DNA of 33,388 nucleotides from Spirochaetaceae bacterium (GTDB lineage: Bacteria > Spirochaetota > Spirochaetia > Treponematales > Breznakiellaceae): contig JAISIL010000097.1 of the NCBI GenBank assembly GCA_031262035.1, positions 1 through 33,388 of the forward strand, read 5' to 3'. The translations under genes and the position numbers were made by a program. Positions 14,898-26,332 of the stretch are shown piece after piece. Under the pieces are notes generated by a model. The model was not told the DNA's origin and did not search any database. It saw only the letters and a list, made by a program, of their open reading frames with translations. Every line of letters begins with the position of its first letter. Within the stretch, counting starts at the first letter, position 1.

Positions 14898-17800
14898 ATG
14901 AAAGAAATCAAACGAAAGTATATCGGCCAGGATATAGAAGATGTAATGGAAGTGCCTGACCTGATTGAAATTCAAACGAGCTCTTATGAAAGATTTTTAC
15001 AACGTGATAGAATTCGAGCGGGTGAAAAGCCATTAATGCAAGGCCTTGAAGAAGTTTTCCAAACAACTTTTCCTATTGAAAGCCCCACAGGCGATATGAC
15101 TCTTGAATACAATTACTATACACTTGACGAAGAAAACCTGAAACTTACCGAATATGATTGTAAGCAAAAAGGGCTCACCTATGGTGTGCCGCTTAAAGCA
15201 CAGGTAAGTCTTGTTTTTAATGATACCGGTGAAATTCGCCAAAAGGATATTTACCTTGGCGACCTTCCTTTAATGACTGAACGAGGGACTTTTGTCATTA
15301 ACGGCGCCGAAAGAGTTGTTGTTTCGCAGATTCACCGTTCGCCGGGTGTTGTTTTTAGCCATGAAAAGGGTGTATATGCATCACGCTTAATTCCCTACCG
15401 CGGTTCCTGGCTGGAATTTGAAATTGACCAGAAAAAAGACCTCATTTATGCAAAGATAGACCGGAAAAAAAGAATCCTGGGAACACTTTTCCTCCGTGCC
15501 CTGGGCCTTGAAACCCGCGAAGACATCATTAAAGCCTTTTATACGGTAGATGAAATTAAACTAAAGGACGATGCCAAAACCCGGGAAAAGATTACCGAAA
15601 AAACTTTGGCAAAAAATATCTGGGTAAAAGACGAGAGTGCAGAGACTACCGAAAATGCAGACGATGAAGCAAAGGACGGCGAACATGCCGGGGAACGGCT
15701 TTATCTGCAGGCCGGCGAGAAATTGCACCCCCATAATATAGAAGAACTGGTGCAATTCAAGATAAAAACGGTAAGTATTATCAATTTTACCGATGCAAGT
15801 TCAATGAATTCCGAGATGCTTATCAATTGTTTTGAACGGGAAGCGGCAAAATTTACTCCGGAAGGCCAGAATGAGCCCAACAAGGCCGATGCGCTTTCTG
15901 CAGTCTACTCGGTTTTACTCCCCGGGGAATCAATTACCGTGGAAAATGCCGAGAAAGACCTGCATTCAATGTTCTTTACCAGCCGCCGCTATGACCTGGG
16001 GCAGGTTGGGCGCTATAAACTCAACAAAAAATTCAATTTTCAGCCGCCAATCGAGGATCTTACCCTCTCGAATCCTGATATTATCGAGACAATGAAGTTC
16101 CTCATCAAAGTTTATGTGGGCGATGAAAACTACGATGATATTGACCATTTGGGCAACCGTCGTGTTCGTGCAGTTGGGGAACTGATGGCAAACCAGATGA
16201 AGGGCGCCTTCTCGCGCATGGAACGCATCGCCAAAGAGCGCATGAGCATAAAAGAAACCGAGACGATTAAGCCTCAGGATCTGATTTCGATTAAACCGAT
16301 TGTTGCAGGCATCAAAGAATTCTATGGTTCAAGCCAGCTTTCGCAGTTCATGGACCAGGTGAATCCTCTGGCCGAGCTGACCCACAAACGGCGCCTGAAT
16401 GCTCTTGGGCCCGGTGGTTTAAGCCGCGACCGTGCCGGTTTCGAGGTGCGCGACGTTCATTATACACACTATGGCCGCATGTGCCCCATCGAAACACCGG
16501 AAGGTCCAAATATCGGTCTTATTGTGTCTCTTGCAAACTACACAAAGGTCAATGAATACGGCTTTTTGGAAAGCCCCTACCGCAAGGTGGAAAACGGCAA
16601 GACAACAAAGAAAATCGAGTATCTTTCTGCAATAGACGAAGACCGTTACTATATCGGGCAGGCCTCGGCCAGGCTGAACAAGGACGGTTCCTTTGCAGAA
16701 GGCCAGGTGGCAAGCCGCCATCAGGGTGATTATACCAACCGCGACCCGAAGGATATTCAATTCATGGACGTGTCGCCCAAGCAGGTTATTTCGGTGTCTG
16801 CATCGCTTATTCCCTTCCTGGAACACGATGACGCAAACCGTGCCTTGATGGGTTCGAACATGCAACGCCAGGCAGTGCCATTGGTCTTCCCTGAATCGCC
16901 CGTTGTCGGAACCGGCATGGAAGGCAAGTGTGCCTATGATTCTGGGGTTATGTGCAAGGCACGCCGTCCCGGGACGGTTATTCGGGTTACAGCAGACGCC
17001 GTTACCATTAAGCCGGACAAGCCTGCAAAAGGCCAGCCTGCAAGAATTCTTGAAACAAACGATGAAGGGCTTGATGTTTACCGGCTGGTAAAAAACTTGC
17101 GGACAAACCAGGACACCTGCTATAATCAGCGGCCTATAGTCAAGTGCGATGAACACATTGAAGCAGGCCAGGTAATTGCAGACGGCCCGGCGACACAGCA
17201 TGGGGAACTTGCCCTTGGTCGCAATATTCTCGTCGGTTTTATGCCCTGGAATGGCTACAATTACGAAGACTCTATTCTTATTTCCGAACGGGTTGTAAAA
17301 GAAGATATGTTCACTTCTATCCATATAAAAGAATTCCAGCTTGAAGTGCGTGAAACAAAGCTTGGCCCGGAAAAGATAACCCGCGATATTCCCAATACAG
17401 CGGAAAAAACGATTGATAACCTCGATTCTGAAGGGATTATCCGCATTGGCGCTAAAGTCCGTTCCGGTGATATTCTTGTTGGAAAGGTTACACCAAAAAG
17501 TGAAGCGGAAACGACACCTGAATTTAAGCTCCTTAATTCAATCTTCGGCGAAAAGGCCAAAGAGGTGCGGGATACCTCACTGCGGGTGCCCCATGGAACA
17601 GAGGGGACTATCATTGATATTCAGCGTTTAAGCCGGGCACAAAAGGACGACCTTAACCCCGGTGTTGACGAGGTAGTAAAGGTGCTGATAGCCGTTAAAC
17701 GAAAGCTCCGTGAAGGTGATAAGATGGCAGGCCGGCATGGAAACAAGGGCGTTGTTGCCCGTGTTCTTCCGGTTGAGGATATGCCTTACCTTGAAGACGG

Positions 17801-18479
17801 CACTTCGCTTGACCTTTGCCTTACACCGCTTGGCGTTCCTTCCCGTATGAATATCGGCCAGCTTTTGGAAACAGAACTTGGTTGGGCAGGCATTAAACTC
17901 AACGAAAAGTATTCAACACCGGTGTTTCAGAGCCCCTCGACCGAGCAGATTGCCGACAAGCTGAAAGAAGCAGGTGTTTTGAATAAGGACGACCAAAAAT
18001 TGCGAACAAAAACAAGGCTTCGCGATGGACGGACCGGCGAATTTTTTGTTAATCCGATTTTTGTCGGTGTTATTTACTTCATGAAGCTGCACCACCTTGT
18101 TGATGACAAGATGCATGCCCGTTCAACAGGGCCTTACAGCCTGGTGACCCAACAGCCACTCGGCGGAAAGGCACAGTTCGGCGGCCAGCGTTTGGGTGAA
18201 ATGGAAGTTTGGGCTCTTGAAGCCTATGGTGCGGCAAACACCTTGCAGGAACTCCTGACGATAAAGTCTGACGATATGACCGGACGAACCAAGATTTACG
18301 AGAGTATCGTCAAAGGCGAACCGAGCACCACAGCCGGCGTTCCTGAAAGCTTCAATGTATTAATGCAAGAGTTACGCGGCCTGGGCCTTGACATGAGCAT
18401 CTGGGATGTAAAGGGCAAGCAGATACCGCTGACCGAACGTGATGAGGAAATTATCGCTAAATCAGGTAGTAATTTCTAA
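14898..18479 (+). CDS. rpoB: DNA-directed RNA polymerase subunit beta
   Basis: A 1193-aa catalytic subunit, within the length usual for spirochaetes. Recognisable blocks: [18 protein letters not shown] and [19 protein letters not shown] (rifampicin cluster I), [13 protein letters not shown], and [12 protein letters not shown] in the active-site region. In cluster I the residue equivalent to E. coli Ser531 is Asn501 and that for Ser522 is Ala. Asn at this position correlates with natural rifampicin resistance in treponemes and Borrelia, so this enzyme is predicted resistant. Residues about 235-290 contain an acidic segment ([17 protein letters not shown]) not shared with E. coli, probably a surface loop. 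It is followed by a palindrome and then rpoC. Confidence 0.98.
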   Translation: MKEIKRKYIGQDIEDVMEVPDLIEIQTSSYERFLQRDRIRAGEKPLMQGLEEVFQTTFPIESPTGDMTLEYNYYTLDEENLKLTEYDCKQKGLTYGVPLKAQVSLVFNDTGEIRQKDIYLGDLPLMTERGTFVINGAERVVVSQIHRSPGVVFSHEKGVYASRLIPYRGSWLEFEIDQKKDLIYAKIDRKKRILGTLFLRALGLETREDIIKAFYTVDEIKLKDDAKTREKITEKTLAKNIWVKDESAETTENADDEAKDGEHAGERLYLQAGEKLHPHNIEELVQFKIKTVSIINFTDASSMNSEMLINCFEREAAKFTPEGQNEPNKADALSAVYSVLLPGESITVENAEKDLHSMFFTSRRYDLGQVGRYKLNKKFNFQPPIEDLTLSNPDIIETMKFLIKVYVGDENYDDIDHLGNRRVRAVGELMANQMKGAFSRMERIAKERMSIKETETIKPQDLISIKPIVAGIKEFYGSSQLSQFMDQVNPLAELTHKRRLNALGPGGLSRDRAGFEVRDVHYTHYGRMCPIETPEGPNIGLIVSLANYTKVNEYGFLESPYRKVENGKTTKKIEYLSAIDEDRYYIGQASARLNKDGSFAEGQVASRHQGDYTNRDPKDIQFMDVSPKQVISVSASLIPFLEHDDANRALMGSNMQRQAVPLVFPESPVVGTGMEGKCAYDSGVMCKARRPGTVIRVTADAVTIKPDKPAKGQPARILETNDEGLDVYRLVKNLRTNQDTCYNQRPIVKCDEHIEAGQVIADGPATQHGELALGRNILVGFMPWNGYNYEDSILISERVVKEDMFTSIHIKEFQLEVRETKLGPEKITRDIPNTAEKTIDNLDSEGIIRIGAKVRSGDILVGKVTPKSEAETTPEFKLLNSIFGEKAKEVRDTSLRVPHGTEGTIIDIQRLSRAQKDDLNPGVDEVVKVLIAVKRKLREGDKMAGRHGNKGVVARVLPVEDMPYLEDGTSLDLCLTPLGVPSRMNIGQLLETELGWAGIKLNEKYSTPVFQSPSTEQIADKLKEAGVLNKDDQKLRTKTRLRDGRTGEFFVNPIFVGVIYFMKLHHLVDDKMHARSTGPYSLVTQQPLGGKAQFGGQRLGEMEVWALEAYGAANTLQELLTIKSDDMTGRTKIYESIVKGEPSTTAGVPESFNVLMQELRGLGLDMSIWDVKGKQIPLTERDEEIIAKSGSNF

Positions 18480-18489
18480 CTACTGATAG

Positions 18490-18535
18490 GGTTTCGACAG
18501 GCTCAACCCCCGGTGGTCGAGCCTGTCGAGACCAC
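18490..18535. repeat. REP-like palindrome between rpoB and rpoC
   Basis: GTTTCGACAGGCTCAACC (18491-18508) pairs with GGTGGTCGAGCCTGTCGAG (from 18512) to form a long stem with a few G-T pairs. The right arm is identical to bases 3-26 of the window. It stands in an otherwise tightly packed gene pair, where it could affect the rpoB to rpoC transcript. Confidence 0.85.
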
Positions 18536-18557
18536 AAAAATATAGGGGAGAAAGATA

Positions 18558-21500
18558 ATGCGTGATATACAAGATTTTGATTCAATTATGATTAAGCTGG
18601 CTTCGCCTGATACAATTCGGGCTTGGAGCTATGGCGAAGTAAAGAAGCCTGAAACTATCAATTACCGCACCCTGCGGCCTGAAAAAGACGGGCTTTTTTG
18701 CGAAAGAATATTCGGCACTACCAAAGAATGGGAATGCTACTGCGGAAAGTTTAAATCAATTCGCTACAAGGGTGTTATTTGCGACCGTTGCGGCGTTGAA
18801 GTAACCCATTTTAAGGTTCGCCGTGAACGCTGCGGCCATATAGAACTGGCAACACCGGTGTCTCATATCTGGTATTATCGTTCTGTGCCCAGCCGTATGG
18901 GCCTTCTGTTGGATATGTCGGTTGGCGCCCTTCGTTCCGTGCTCTATTACGAAAAATATATTGTTATAGATCCGGGTGATACAGACCTGAAGAAGATGCA
19001 GCTCCTCAGCGAAGATGAATACTATGAAGCCCTTGACCGTCACGGTGGGGCCTTTACTGCCGGCATGGGGGCAGAGTCAATCCGCACCCTGCTTGAACAG
19101 CTTAACCTTGAGGAAATGGCGGCAGAGCTTCGGGCAAAGATGATTGAAAAAGGTGCAAAGAGTGATGCACGCCTTTTAAAGCGTATCGAAATAGTCGAAA
19201 ACTTCAGGGCATCGGAAAACAAGCCGGAATGGATGGTAATGAGTGTTATCCCGGTTATTCCCCCTGAACTGCGTCCAATGGTGCAATTGGATGGTGGCCG
19301 TTTTGCAACAAGCGATTTAAACGACCTGTATCGTCGTGTTATTAACCGAAACAACCGTTTAAAGAGGCTCCTTGCCCTGAATGCACCGGATGTCATTATC
19401 CGTAACGAAAAACGGATGCTGCAGGAAGCGGTTGACGGCCTTTTCGATAATTCAAAGAAGAAGAAGGCAGTAAAAGGAGCTTCGAACAGGCCCTTAAAGT
19501 CGCTCTCTGATATGCTGAAAGGCAAACAGGGCCGCTTTAGGCAGAACCTGCTTGGAAAGCGCGTTGACTATTCAGGCCGTTCGGTAATTACTGTAGGGCC
19601 TGAACTGAAAATATGGCAATGCGGCTTACCTACCAAGATGGCCCTTGAGCTCTTTAAGCCTTTTATAATGAAGAAACTTGTCGATAAGGACATGGTTTAT
19701 AATATCAAAAAGGCAAGGCAGATGGTAGAGGAAGAAAAACCGGAAGTTTTTGCCATTCTTGACGAAGTGGTTAAGGAGCATCCCGTTCTTTTGAACCGTG
19801 CCCCTACCCTGCACCGCCTTGGTTTCCAGGCTTTTGAACCGGTTTTGGTTGAAAGTAAGGCCATAAGGCTTCACCCGCTTGTTTGTCATGCCTTTAATGC
19901 CGACTTTGACGGCGACCAGATGCCAATACATGTGCCCCTTACCCAGGCTGCACAAATGGAATGCTGGACACTGATGCTTTCCGCACGAAACCTCCTTGAC
20001 CCGGCAAATGGTAAGACCATTGTGTATCCCTCTCAGGATATGGTTTTGGGTATTAACTATTTGACACGTGTTAAACCAAACACCAAGGGAAGCGGACGGG
20101 TATTCTCCAGCCCCGATGAAGTTCGTATGGCCGTTGAAGAACATGCTATTGAATGGGAGGCCTTGATTAAGGTTGAACCCACTGCCGGCAAGCCCCTCAT
20201 CTGGGACAAACTGGGCCATAAAGCACTTCCTGACGAACACCGTATGATTGAGACAACAGCAGGCCGTCTTGTTTTCAACGAAGAAATGCCCAGCGACATT
20301 CCTTTTATCAATTATGAGATGAAGGATAAAGAACTTCGGGCTCTTATTGAATATATTTTTACCAACAATGGCCCCTGGTCAACAGTGCGAATGCTCGACG
20401 CCATTAAGGCGACCGGTTACAAATATGCAACAGTCTTTGGTGCAACTATCGGTGTCGATGACATTGTAGTGCCCAAAGAAAAGCCTGAAATGATAGAAAA
20501 GGCCAACAAAGAGGTTGAAGCTATTCAAAAACAGTGGCGGCAAGGGCACATCACTAACGAAGAACGTTACAACAGGGTTATTGAAGTGTGGAACAGGACA
20601 AATGAAGACCTGACCAATGTGATGATGAAGACCCTTGAGGCCGACAAAAACGGTTTCAATTCAATCTATATGATGGCTAACTCCGGCGCCCGCGGTAGCA
20701 AGAACCAGATTCGGCAGCTTGCCGGCATGCGCGGCCTTATGGCAAAGCCGGGTGGACAGATTATTGAGCTTCCTATTCGTTCAAACTTTAAAGAAGGCCT
20801 TTCGGTTATTGAATTCTTTATTTCAACAAACGGCGCCCGAAAGGGTCTTGCCGATACGGCCCTGAAGACCTCAACGGCAGGCTACCTGACACGGCGGCTT
20901 GTTGATATTGCGCAGGATGTAGTGGTAAACGAAGAGGACTGTGGAACGATTAATGGTATTGCCTATGGCGCCATTAAGGACGGTGAAGATATTGTCGAGC
21001 CGCTTTCCGACCGCATTGTTGGCCGTTATACCCTTGAACGGGTAAAGCACCCCATCACAGGCGAAATTATTATCGATGTGAACCAGGAAATTACTGAAGA
21101 AATTGCACAGGAAATTGAAGAAGCCGGCATTGAAAGTGTTCGTATCCGCACCGTTCTTACCTGCGAGGCGCAGCACGGTGTTTGTAAGCGCTGTTATGGC
21201 AGGAATCTTGCCACCGGGCGTGCTGTTGATATTGGCGAGGCTGTTGGTATTGTTGCAGCACAGTCAATTGGGCAGCCGGGCACACAGTTGACCCTTCGAA
21301 CCTTCCATATTGGGGGCGTTGCAACAAAGGTCAGCGAAGATAACCGTATTTTCATGCGCTATCCGGTGTATATCCGCAATGTGCAGGGCACCCATGTGGA
21401 ACTGAGCAATGGAAACTGGCTCTTTACCCGTAAAGGTAATGCGCTTGTCAATAAAATCATGGCAGAATTCCCCATTACGGCAAAAGATGAAGTGCTCCTG

Positions 21501-22976
21501 CATGACGGCGAACGGGTGAGTAAGGGCGCTTTGGTTATGCGGCAGGGAAAAACCGAAATTGTTTCGCCGGAACATGCCAATGTAATGATTATTGACAAAG
21601 GGAAAGAAGGAAAAACCCTCTACCTTATTGGGCAGGACCAAAAAATTATTGTGCGAAACGGTTCGGAATTCCATGCAAAGATTGGCGATGTTCTTGCAAG
21701 CGAACAGACAATGGCAACCTTCGACCCCTTTAGCGACCCGATTATTGCTGAAGCTTCGGGAACAGTGCAATACGAGGATATTATTCCCGGTTCTACCATG
21801 AAGGAAGAGATTGATGAAGAGACCGGCAACATTGAAAAGCAGATAACCGAGCAGCAGGTTGAAAGCAAGCAGCCCCGTATCTTTATTGCAGACGATGAAG
21901 GTAACGAGATTGCCTCTTACTTCCTCCCCGGCGGCGCCTACATTCAGGTGGATGAAGGTGAAAAGATTCAGGCCGGTAGAACTATTGCAAAGACCCTTAA
22001 TGAAAGTGCTAAGGCCGTTGATATTACCTCGGGTCTGCCCCGTGTATCCGAGCTATTTGAAGCACGCCGACCGAAAAATCCTGCGGTGCTTGCGGAAGCT
22101 ACCGGCACGGTGCATTTTGACAAAATTACCAAGGGTAAGCGTGTTATTATTGTAGAAGACGCCTTTGGCAAGGAATACAAACATCAGATTCCCTTGACCA
22201 AACGGCTTCTTGTCCGTGACGGCGACCCCATTGAGGCAGGCGAGCCTTTGTGCATCGGTGTTACCGACCCCCATGATATTCTGCGCATTCAGGGCGAGTC
22301 AATGCTACAGCGCTACCTGATGGACGAAATTCAAAAGGTTTACCGGCTTCAGGGTGTGTCTATTAACGATAAGCACATTGGTGTTATTATCCGTCAGATG
22401 ATGCGCCGTGTTGAAATTGCAGCGGTAGGGGACACAAGGTTTATCTTTGGGCAGATGGTAGACAAATATAAGTTCCGGGAAGAAAACGAACGGGTTATGG
22501 CACAGGGCGGACAGCCTGCGGTTGCAAGGCCCCTCTTCCAGGGTATTACCAAGGCAAGTCTTGCAATTGATAGCTTCCTTTCGGCAGCATCCTTCCAGGA
22601 AACTACCAAGGTGCTTACCAATGCGGCAATCCGTGGGGATATTGATTACCTGCGCGGCCTTAAGGAAAACATCATTATTGGCCACCCCATACCGGCAGGT
22701 ACGGGAATGAAGCGTTACCGGCAGGTGAAGCTTTACGATGAGCAGAATGCCGACCTTGACAAGCAGCTTGAAGATATTCTGGCCCAGCGCGAAGAAGAAC
22801 GAAGGCTTATGGAAGAAGAAGCCCAACAGAGGGCAGTGGAGGAACAGCAGCGTGAAATGGAAATGGAAGAAGCTGCTGCCGCTGCAGGTGACACAAAATT
22901 TGCCGCCAACCTGGAAGCCCTGGAATCTTCAATAGCCGACGAAATTGACAGCGAATTGGCAGAAGAAGACGAGTAA
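18558..22976 (+). CDS. rpoC: DNA-directed RNA polymerase subunit beta'
   Basis: A 1472-aa catalytic subunit. The N-terminal zinc site is CYCG (Cys60, Cys62) with CDRC (Cys75, Cys78); the Mg-binding active site NADFDGDQM is at residues 447-455; a second zinc site includes [11 protein letters not shown]. The C-terminal about 80 residues after RQVKLYDEQ are unusual: a charged coiled-coil-like tail (many Glu/Gln/Arg, [15 protein letters not shown]) followed by an Ala stretch and an acidic end (SELAEEDE). It starts at ATG with GGGGAGAAAG upstream. A hairpin follows the stop. Confidence 0.98.
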   Translation: MRDIQDFDSIMIKLASPDTIRAWSYGEVKKPETINYRTLRPEKDGLFCERIFGTTKEWECYCGKFKSIRYKGVICDRCGVEVTHFKVRRERCGHIELATPVSHIWYYRSVPSRMGLLLDMSVGALRSVLYYEKYIVIDPGDTDLKKMQLLSEDEYYEALDRHGGAFTAGMGAESIRTLLEQLNLEEMAAELRAKMIEKGAKSDARLLKRIEIVENFRASENKPEWMVMSVIPVIPPELRPMVQLDGGRFATSDLNDLYRRVINRNNRLKRLLALNAPDVIIRNEKRMLQEAVDGLFDNSKKKKAVKGASNRPLKSLSDMLKGKQGRFRQNLLGKRVDYSGRSVITVGPELKIWQCGLPTKMALELFKPFIMKKLVDKDMVYNIKKARQMVEEEKPEVFAILDEVVKEHPVLLNRAPTLHRLGFQAFEPVLVESKAIRLHPLVCHAFNADFDGDQMPIHVPLTQAAQMECWTLMLSARNLLDPANGKTIVYPSQDMVLGINYLTRVKPNTKGSGRVFSSPDEVRMAVEEHAIEWEALIKVEPTAGKPLIWDKLGHKALPDEHRMIETTAGRLVFNEEMPSDIPFINYEMKDKELRALIEYIFTNNGPWSTVRMLDAIKATGYKYATVFGATIGVDDIVVPKEKPEMIEKANKEVEAIQKQWRQGHITNEERYNRVIEVWNRTNEDLTNVMMKTLEADKNGFNSIYMMANSGARGSKNQIRQLAGMRGLMAKPGGQIIELPIRSNFKEGLSVIEFFISTNGARKGLADTALKTSTAGYLTRRLVDIAQDVVVNEEDCGTINGIAYGAIKDGEDIVEPLSDRIVGRYTLERVKHPITGEIIIDVNQEITEEIAQEIEEAGIESVRIRTVLTCEAQHGVCKRCYGRNLATGRAVDIGEAVGIVAAQSIGQPGTQLTLRTFHIGGVATKVSEDNRIFMRYPVYIRNVQGTHVELSNGNWLFTRKGNALVNKIMAEFPITAKDEVLLHDGERVSKGALVMRQGKTEIVSPEHANVMIIDKGKEGKTLYLIGQDQKIIVRNGSEFHAKIGDVLASEQTMATFDPFSDPIIAEASGTVQYEDIIPGSTMKEEIDEETGNIEKQITEQQVESKQPRIFIADDEGNEIASYFLPGGAYIQVDEGEKIQAGRTIAKTLNESAKAVDITSGLPRVSELFEARRPKNPAVLAEATGTVHFDKITKGKRVIIVEDAFGKEYKHQIPLTKRLLVRDGDPIEAGEPLCIGVTDPHDILRIQGESMLQRYLMDEIQKVYRLQGVSINDKHIGVIIRQMMRRVEIAAVGDTRFIFGQMVDKYKFREENERVMAQGGQPAVARPLFQGITKASLAIDSFLSAASFQETTKVLTNAAIRGDIDYLRGLKENIIIGHPIPAGTGMKRYRQVKLYDEQNADLDKQLEDILAQREEERRLMEEEAQQRAVEEQQREMEMEEAAAAAGDTKFAANLEALESSIADEIDSELAEEDE

Positions 22977-22983
22977 TTTGACC

Positions 22984-23018
22984 AATGGCGAACGGTAGAA
23001 GCCCTACTGTTCGCCATT
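22984..23018 (+). terminator. hairpin after rpoC, likely operon terminator
   Basis: AATGGCGAACGGTAG (22984-22998) pairs with CTACTGTTCGCCATT (23004-23018) with one G-T, around a 5-nt loop. A T-run exists only from about 23032, so termination may need help or use the structure as an RNA 3' stabiliser. The 133-nt gap to the next gene contains poly-T stretches only. Confidence 0.55.
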
Positions 23019-23074
23019 ATATACAAAAATTATTTTTTTTTTTCTACTTTTTCATTTTTTTTTCTTTAAGACAC

Positions 23075-23103
23075 TTCACTTTTTATTGCTTTTTTAGTAT
23101 ATT
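23075..23103 (+). promoter_or_regulatory. promoter of the AraC pair, leaderless
   Basis: TTCACT and TATATT are separated by 17 bp, and the -10 box ends exactly 6 bases before the ATG at 23110. The region is extremely T-rich and holds no Shine-Dalgarno. Confidence 0.5.
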
Positions 23104-23109
23104 TTATAC

Positions 23110-23931
23110 ATGGAAGAATTAAAATATTTACCGGACATGAAGGATGTCGTTAAAATGCTGAATTCATTGCCTGACACTGGCGATGAAGCGGGACAAGCCG
23201 CCCACAGGCTTTTAACCCTCTGCACCGAAATGGAGATGTTGCAATCGCAAAACACTGTTTCTATTAAGCCGTCTCTTGCTGTAGAACACAAAACAAACAA
23301 AAGAAGGGATTGGGAAGCAGATATAATTAATCTGCTTAGGCAAGGTGAAAAAAAGGCATGTAAACTGCTTGCAGAACAGTTAATCAATGCGTATTGTGCA
23401 GAAAGCTCAAACACTTTGGAGGAGCTTCGGAACATCTGTATCGATTTATTTTCCAAAATTTATCGGGACACAAACGAGGAACCGTATCGCTTCATCAAAA
23501 AGCTTGAGGAGGCAGATGATGCAGGCGCCATTCGTGACTGTGTATTTCAGATGATCGAGCATGTCAGCCCCTACACTTTTGCCTTCAGTGGAATGAACCA
23601 TGTGAAGGCTTTGAAGAATGCAGAAAAATATGTCAACGAAAATATCACCAAAAAACTCAGGTTAAAGGAAATTTCGGAAGCCGCCGGCCTTTCACCTGCA
23701 TACTTCTGCATGATTTTCAAAAAAGAACGGGGGGTAAGTATTACAAACTATCTGAATATTCTGAGAATTGAGAAGGCAAAAAAACTTTTACGGGACTTGA
23801 CAATACCCTTAAGACAGGTTTCAGTGCAGTGCGGCTTTAAGGACCAATCATGGTTCACCAAGGTTTTCAAGAAATACGCAGGAACAAGCCCCGGTGAATA
23901 TCGAAAACGAGAAGGGAGGATAAGCCAATGA
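23110..23931 (+). CDS. AraC-family regulator
   Basis: A 273-aa protein. The C-terminal about 100 residues are a two-helix-turn-helix AraC/XylS DNA-binding domain (YVNENITKKLRLKEISEAAG, SPAYFCMIFKKERG, QVSVQCGFKDQSWFTKVFKK, GTSPGEYRK). Residues 1-165 are helical and charged with no domain I recognise; they presumably sense or dimerise. Its stop overlaps the start of a second AraC gene by 4 bases (ATGA), so they are made together and may act as a pair. No target site is evident. The strong terminator after the second gene closes the unit. Confidence 0.85.
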   Translation: MEELKYLPDMKDVVKMLNSLPDTGDEAGQAAHRLLTLCTEMEMLQSQNTVSIKPSLAVEHKTNKRRDWEADIINLLRQGEKKACKLLAEQLINAYCAESSNTLEELRNICIDLFSKIYRDTNEEPYRFIKKLEEADDAGAIRDCVFQMIEHVSPYTFAFSGMNHVKALKNAEKYVNENITKKLRLKEISEAAGLSPAYFCMIFKKERGVSITNYLNILRIEKAKKLLRDLTIPLRQVSVQCGFKDQSWFTKVFKKYAGTSPGEYRKREGRISQ

Positions 23932-25085
23932 AAGAATTAGAAAATACAAAGATGCAAGTATTACATGATTTTACTTCGGTAACAGGATGTTATACCGCGT
24001 TTACGAATAAGGAAAATCAAATTACTAATGCATTTTGGCCTGAAATGGCTGCGGGAAACTCGCCTTGTATTGCCTGCCTTAAATATAAGGACAAGCATTT
24101 AGGCTGCCGTGCAATGCATATCAGGGAAATTGAGTATTCAAGAAGCCGGCAGACCACTGCGGTTTATAATTGCCCAATTGGTATTATTTTTATGGCAGCA
24201 GCCTTTTTTGAAAAGCCCTATAACATGGCAGGCGCCCTCCTTGCGGCAGGCTATGATGTGAGCAAACGAGATGTGTATGCCAAACTTTTATTACTCTGCG
24301 CCGAGTATATTTCGGTTAAGGCAGGGGTTAATATTTACAAACTGAATTCAATGAATGCACGGCGGGCCCTTATTAACGAAGAAATTGAGGCTCTGAAAAA
24401 GAAATTCCCAAAATGTTGGACTTGTGATGGCAGCCGTTGCGGGCACAAACCAATTCCTGAGGAAATTGCCAGAAGAGAAGAATCATTTTTAAATTCAATT
24501 GGAAAAAACAATAAGGAAACTGTAGAAGAACAAACCGTTTCTTTGCTGGCCGCATACCATTTTGCCTCGCATGGCAATTATGAAGAAACAAAAATTCATT
24601 TGATTGTATTTTGCAGTATATTGTCTCAAGAACATTCAGTTTCCAGTTCTACCTTGTTTGGAGAAATTCGTAAAGCAAACAATTTTAATGAGCTTATTTA
24701 CAATTTCTTTACTTTGATTCAGGCAATAGTTGATGAAAATGCAAAGTTTGACAACCTGCCCCATGCTTATCTTTTGAAAAATGCAAACCAATATATTTTG
24801 CAACATATCACCGAGCGTTTGCGCCTTCCTATTGTTGCCGAAAAAATTGGCCTTTCCTCGCCTTATTTCTGCACAATTTTTAAAGATGAAATGAAAACCA
24901 GTTTTACCGATTATGTAAACAAATTACGCATCGAAAATGCCTGTAGGCTGCTTGCCAAAAAGGGAATGACGCTCCTTGAAATAGCACAGGAATGCGGTTA
25001 TAACGAACACAGCACCTTTACAAAAACATTCAAGAAATACATGGGAATCGGTCCCTTGCAGTATCGGAAGGATTTGTGGGGATAA
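23928..25085 (+). CDS. PocR-type sensor AraC-family regulator
   Basis: A 385-aa protein. Residues about 10-110 resemble a PocR ligand-binding domain: a TSVTGCYTAFTNKENQ start, then Cys-rich CIACLKYKDKHLGC and YNCPIGIIFMAAAF. A separate CWTCDGSRCGH cluster lies at about residue 163, suggesting a further metal or redox site. The C-terminal about 105 residues are an AraC domain (QHITERLRLPIVAEKIGLSS, QECGYNEHSTFTKTFKK, IGPLQYRK). PocR-type domains bind small hydrocarbon derivatives such as diols in known cases; the ligand here is unknown. It probably regulates a nearby or distant sugar or alcohol pathway. Confidence 0.8.
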   Translation: MKELENTKMQVLHDFTSVTGCYTAFTNKENQITNAFWPEMAAGNSPCIACLKYKDKHLGCRAMHIREIEYSRSRQTTAVYNCPIGIIFMAAAFFEKPYNMAGALLAAGYDVSKRDVYAKLLLLCAEYISVKAGVNIYKLNSMNARRALINEEIEALKKKFPKCWTCDGSRCGHKPIPEEIARREESFLNSIGKNNKETVEEQTVSLLAAYHFASHGNYEETKIHLIVFCSILSQEHSVSSSTLFGEIRKANNFNELIYNFFTLIQAIVDENAKFDNLPHAYLLKNANQYILQHITERLRLPIVAEKIGLSSPYFCTIFKDEMKTSFTDYVNKLRIENACRLLAKKGMTLLEIAQECGYNEHSTFTKTFKKYMGIGPLQYRKDLWG

Positions 25086-25116
25086 AAAAAGGCGGGTTTT
25101 TAACCCGCCTTTTTTT
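25084..25116. terminator. bidirectional intrinsic terminator
   Basis: A GGCGGGTT/AACCCGCC stem (25091-25098 with 25102-25109) is flanked by A7 on the left and T7 on the right. It ends the AraC pair on the plus strand and can also stop transcripts coming from the UgpC gene on the minus strand. Confidence 0.95.
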
Positions 25117-25121
25117 GGACG

Positions 25122-25193
25122 CGGTGGGCGCAGAGCGCCCGCCGTGGGGGACACGGCTAGCCGTGTCCCTACAAAGGCCCTTACAGGGCCTTT
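25122..25193. repeat. three adjacent hairpins, one holding a stop codon
   Basis: CGGTGGGCGC/GCGCCCGCCG (one G-T), then GGGACACGGCTAGCCGTGTCCC (25148-25169), then AAAGGCCCT/AGGGCCTTT (25173-25181 with 25185-25193). The last stem's loop region contains the stop codon of the UgpC gene (25181-25183). The middle one belongs to the family of the nusG-rplK array. Confidence 0.8.
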
Positions 25194-26296
25194 GCGTCCA
25201 ATTCTGCCAGGATTGACAGTTCGGTGTCTTTATCGAAATACCGGGCCTGGTCCATTTCGGGATACAGGGGAACGGTGTCGCCTACATGGTAATCATGCTG
25301 GCCTGAAATACGGAAAACCAATGATTCTTTTGAGGTATTAACATAGACGTTTGTTTCTGCGCCAAGCGGTTCAACAACAGATACCTTGAGGTTCATGGGA
25401 TCTTCACCTTTTTCGGGCACAATGCTGACATGTTCGGGGCGAATACCAAAGAATACATCCTTGCCATCGTATGCCTTAAGGTAAGGGGCATGCTCTGCAG
25501 CAGCCTTCAGGGTAAAGCCTTCTTCGCGAAGCATCACCTGGTCGCCCTTTACCTCAACCTTTACCTGGACAAAGTTCATCGGCGGCGAACCAATGAAGCC
25601 TGCGACGAATTTGTTGCAGGGGTGGTTGTAAAGATACATCGGGGCGCCAATCTGCTGAACCTTGCCGTCTTTCATAACAACAATCTTGTTGGCCATGGTC
25701 ATAGCTTCGACCTGGTCGTGGGTAACATAGATCATTGTTGCATTAAGGTCGTGATGGAGCTTGGAAATTTCTGCACGCATGCTGACACGAAGTTTTGCAT
25801 CGAGGTTGGAAAGCGGCTCATCGAACAAGAAGACCTTGGGGCTTCGAACGATGGCGCGGCCTACTGCGACACGCTGCCTCTGACCGCCTGAAAGAGCCTT
25901 GGGCTTTCTGTCGAGGAACTTCTCGATGTCCAGAATGCGGGCTGCATCTTTTACGCGGCGATCGATTTCATCTTTCGGTACTTTCTTAATCTTAAGACCG
26001 AAAGCCATATTGTCGTAAACCGACATATGGGGATACAGGGCGTAGTTCTGGAAAACCATGGCGATGTTCCTGTCCTTGGGCGGGACATCATTCATGAGTT
26101 CGCCGTCAATGTAAAGCTCACCTTCGGTGATGTCTTCCAGACCTGCGACCATACGAAGGGTTGTGGATTTACCGCAACCTGACGGACCGACGAAGACAAC
26201 AAATTCTTTGTCTTCGACAACGATGTTGGCATTGTCCACAGCGCGAACATTGCCCTCGTAGACTTTGGCTATGCCTTTAAGTTCTACCTTTGCCAT
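25181..26296 (-). CDS. sugar ABC transporter ATPase (UgpC/MalK/MsmK type)
   Basis: A 371-aa ABC ATPase. Walker A is GPSGCGKST (37-45), the signature is LSGGQRQRV (134-142), Walker B FLFDE (155-159), and the switch His is at 192 (VTHDQ). The C-terminal about 130 residues carry an extra beta-domain of the MalK/TOBE type with FFGIRPEHVSI. Such single ATPases often energise several carbohydrate importers; no permease genes are adjacent, so this is probably a shared orphan ATPase. It has a consensus promoter and a GGGAGGA ribosome binding site. The gene symbol is withheld because msmX, ugpC and malK cannot be separated by eye. Confidence 0.9.
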   Translation of the reverse strand: MAKVELKGIAKVYEGNVRAVDNANIVVEDKEFVVFVGPSGCGKSTTLRMVAGLEDITEGELYIDGELMNDVPPKDRNIAMVFQNYALYPHMSVYDNMAFGLKIKKVPKDEIDRRVKDAARILDIEKFLDRKPKALSGGQRQRVAVGRAIVRSPKVFLFDEPLSNLDAKLRVSMRAEISKLHHDLNATMIYVTHDQVEAMTMANKIVVMKDGKVQQIGAPMYLYNHPCNKFVAGFIGSPPMNFVQVKVEVKGDQVMLREEGFTLKAAAEHAPYLKAYDGKDVFFGIRPEHVSIVPEKGEDPMNLKVSVVEPLGAETNVYVNTSKESLVFRISGQHDYHVGDTVPLYPEMDQARYFDKDTELSILAELDAKAL

Positions 26297-26332
26297 AAAA
26301 AAATCCTCCCTAATGGGTTAGTTTATGCTTTC

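Noticed and set aside
16419-17324. 301-aa minus-strand frame inside rpoB
   Set aside because: Shadow of strongly conserved rpoB codons; no independent protein features.
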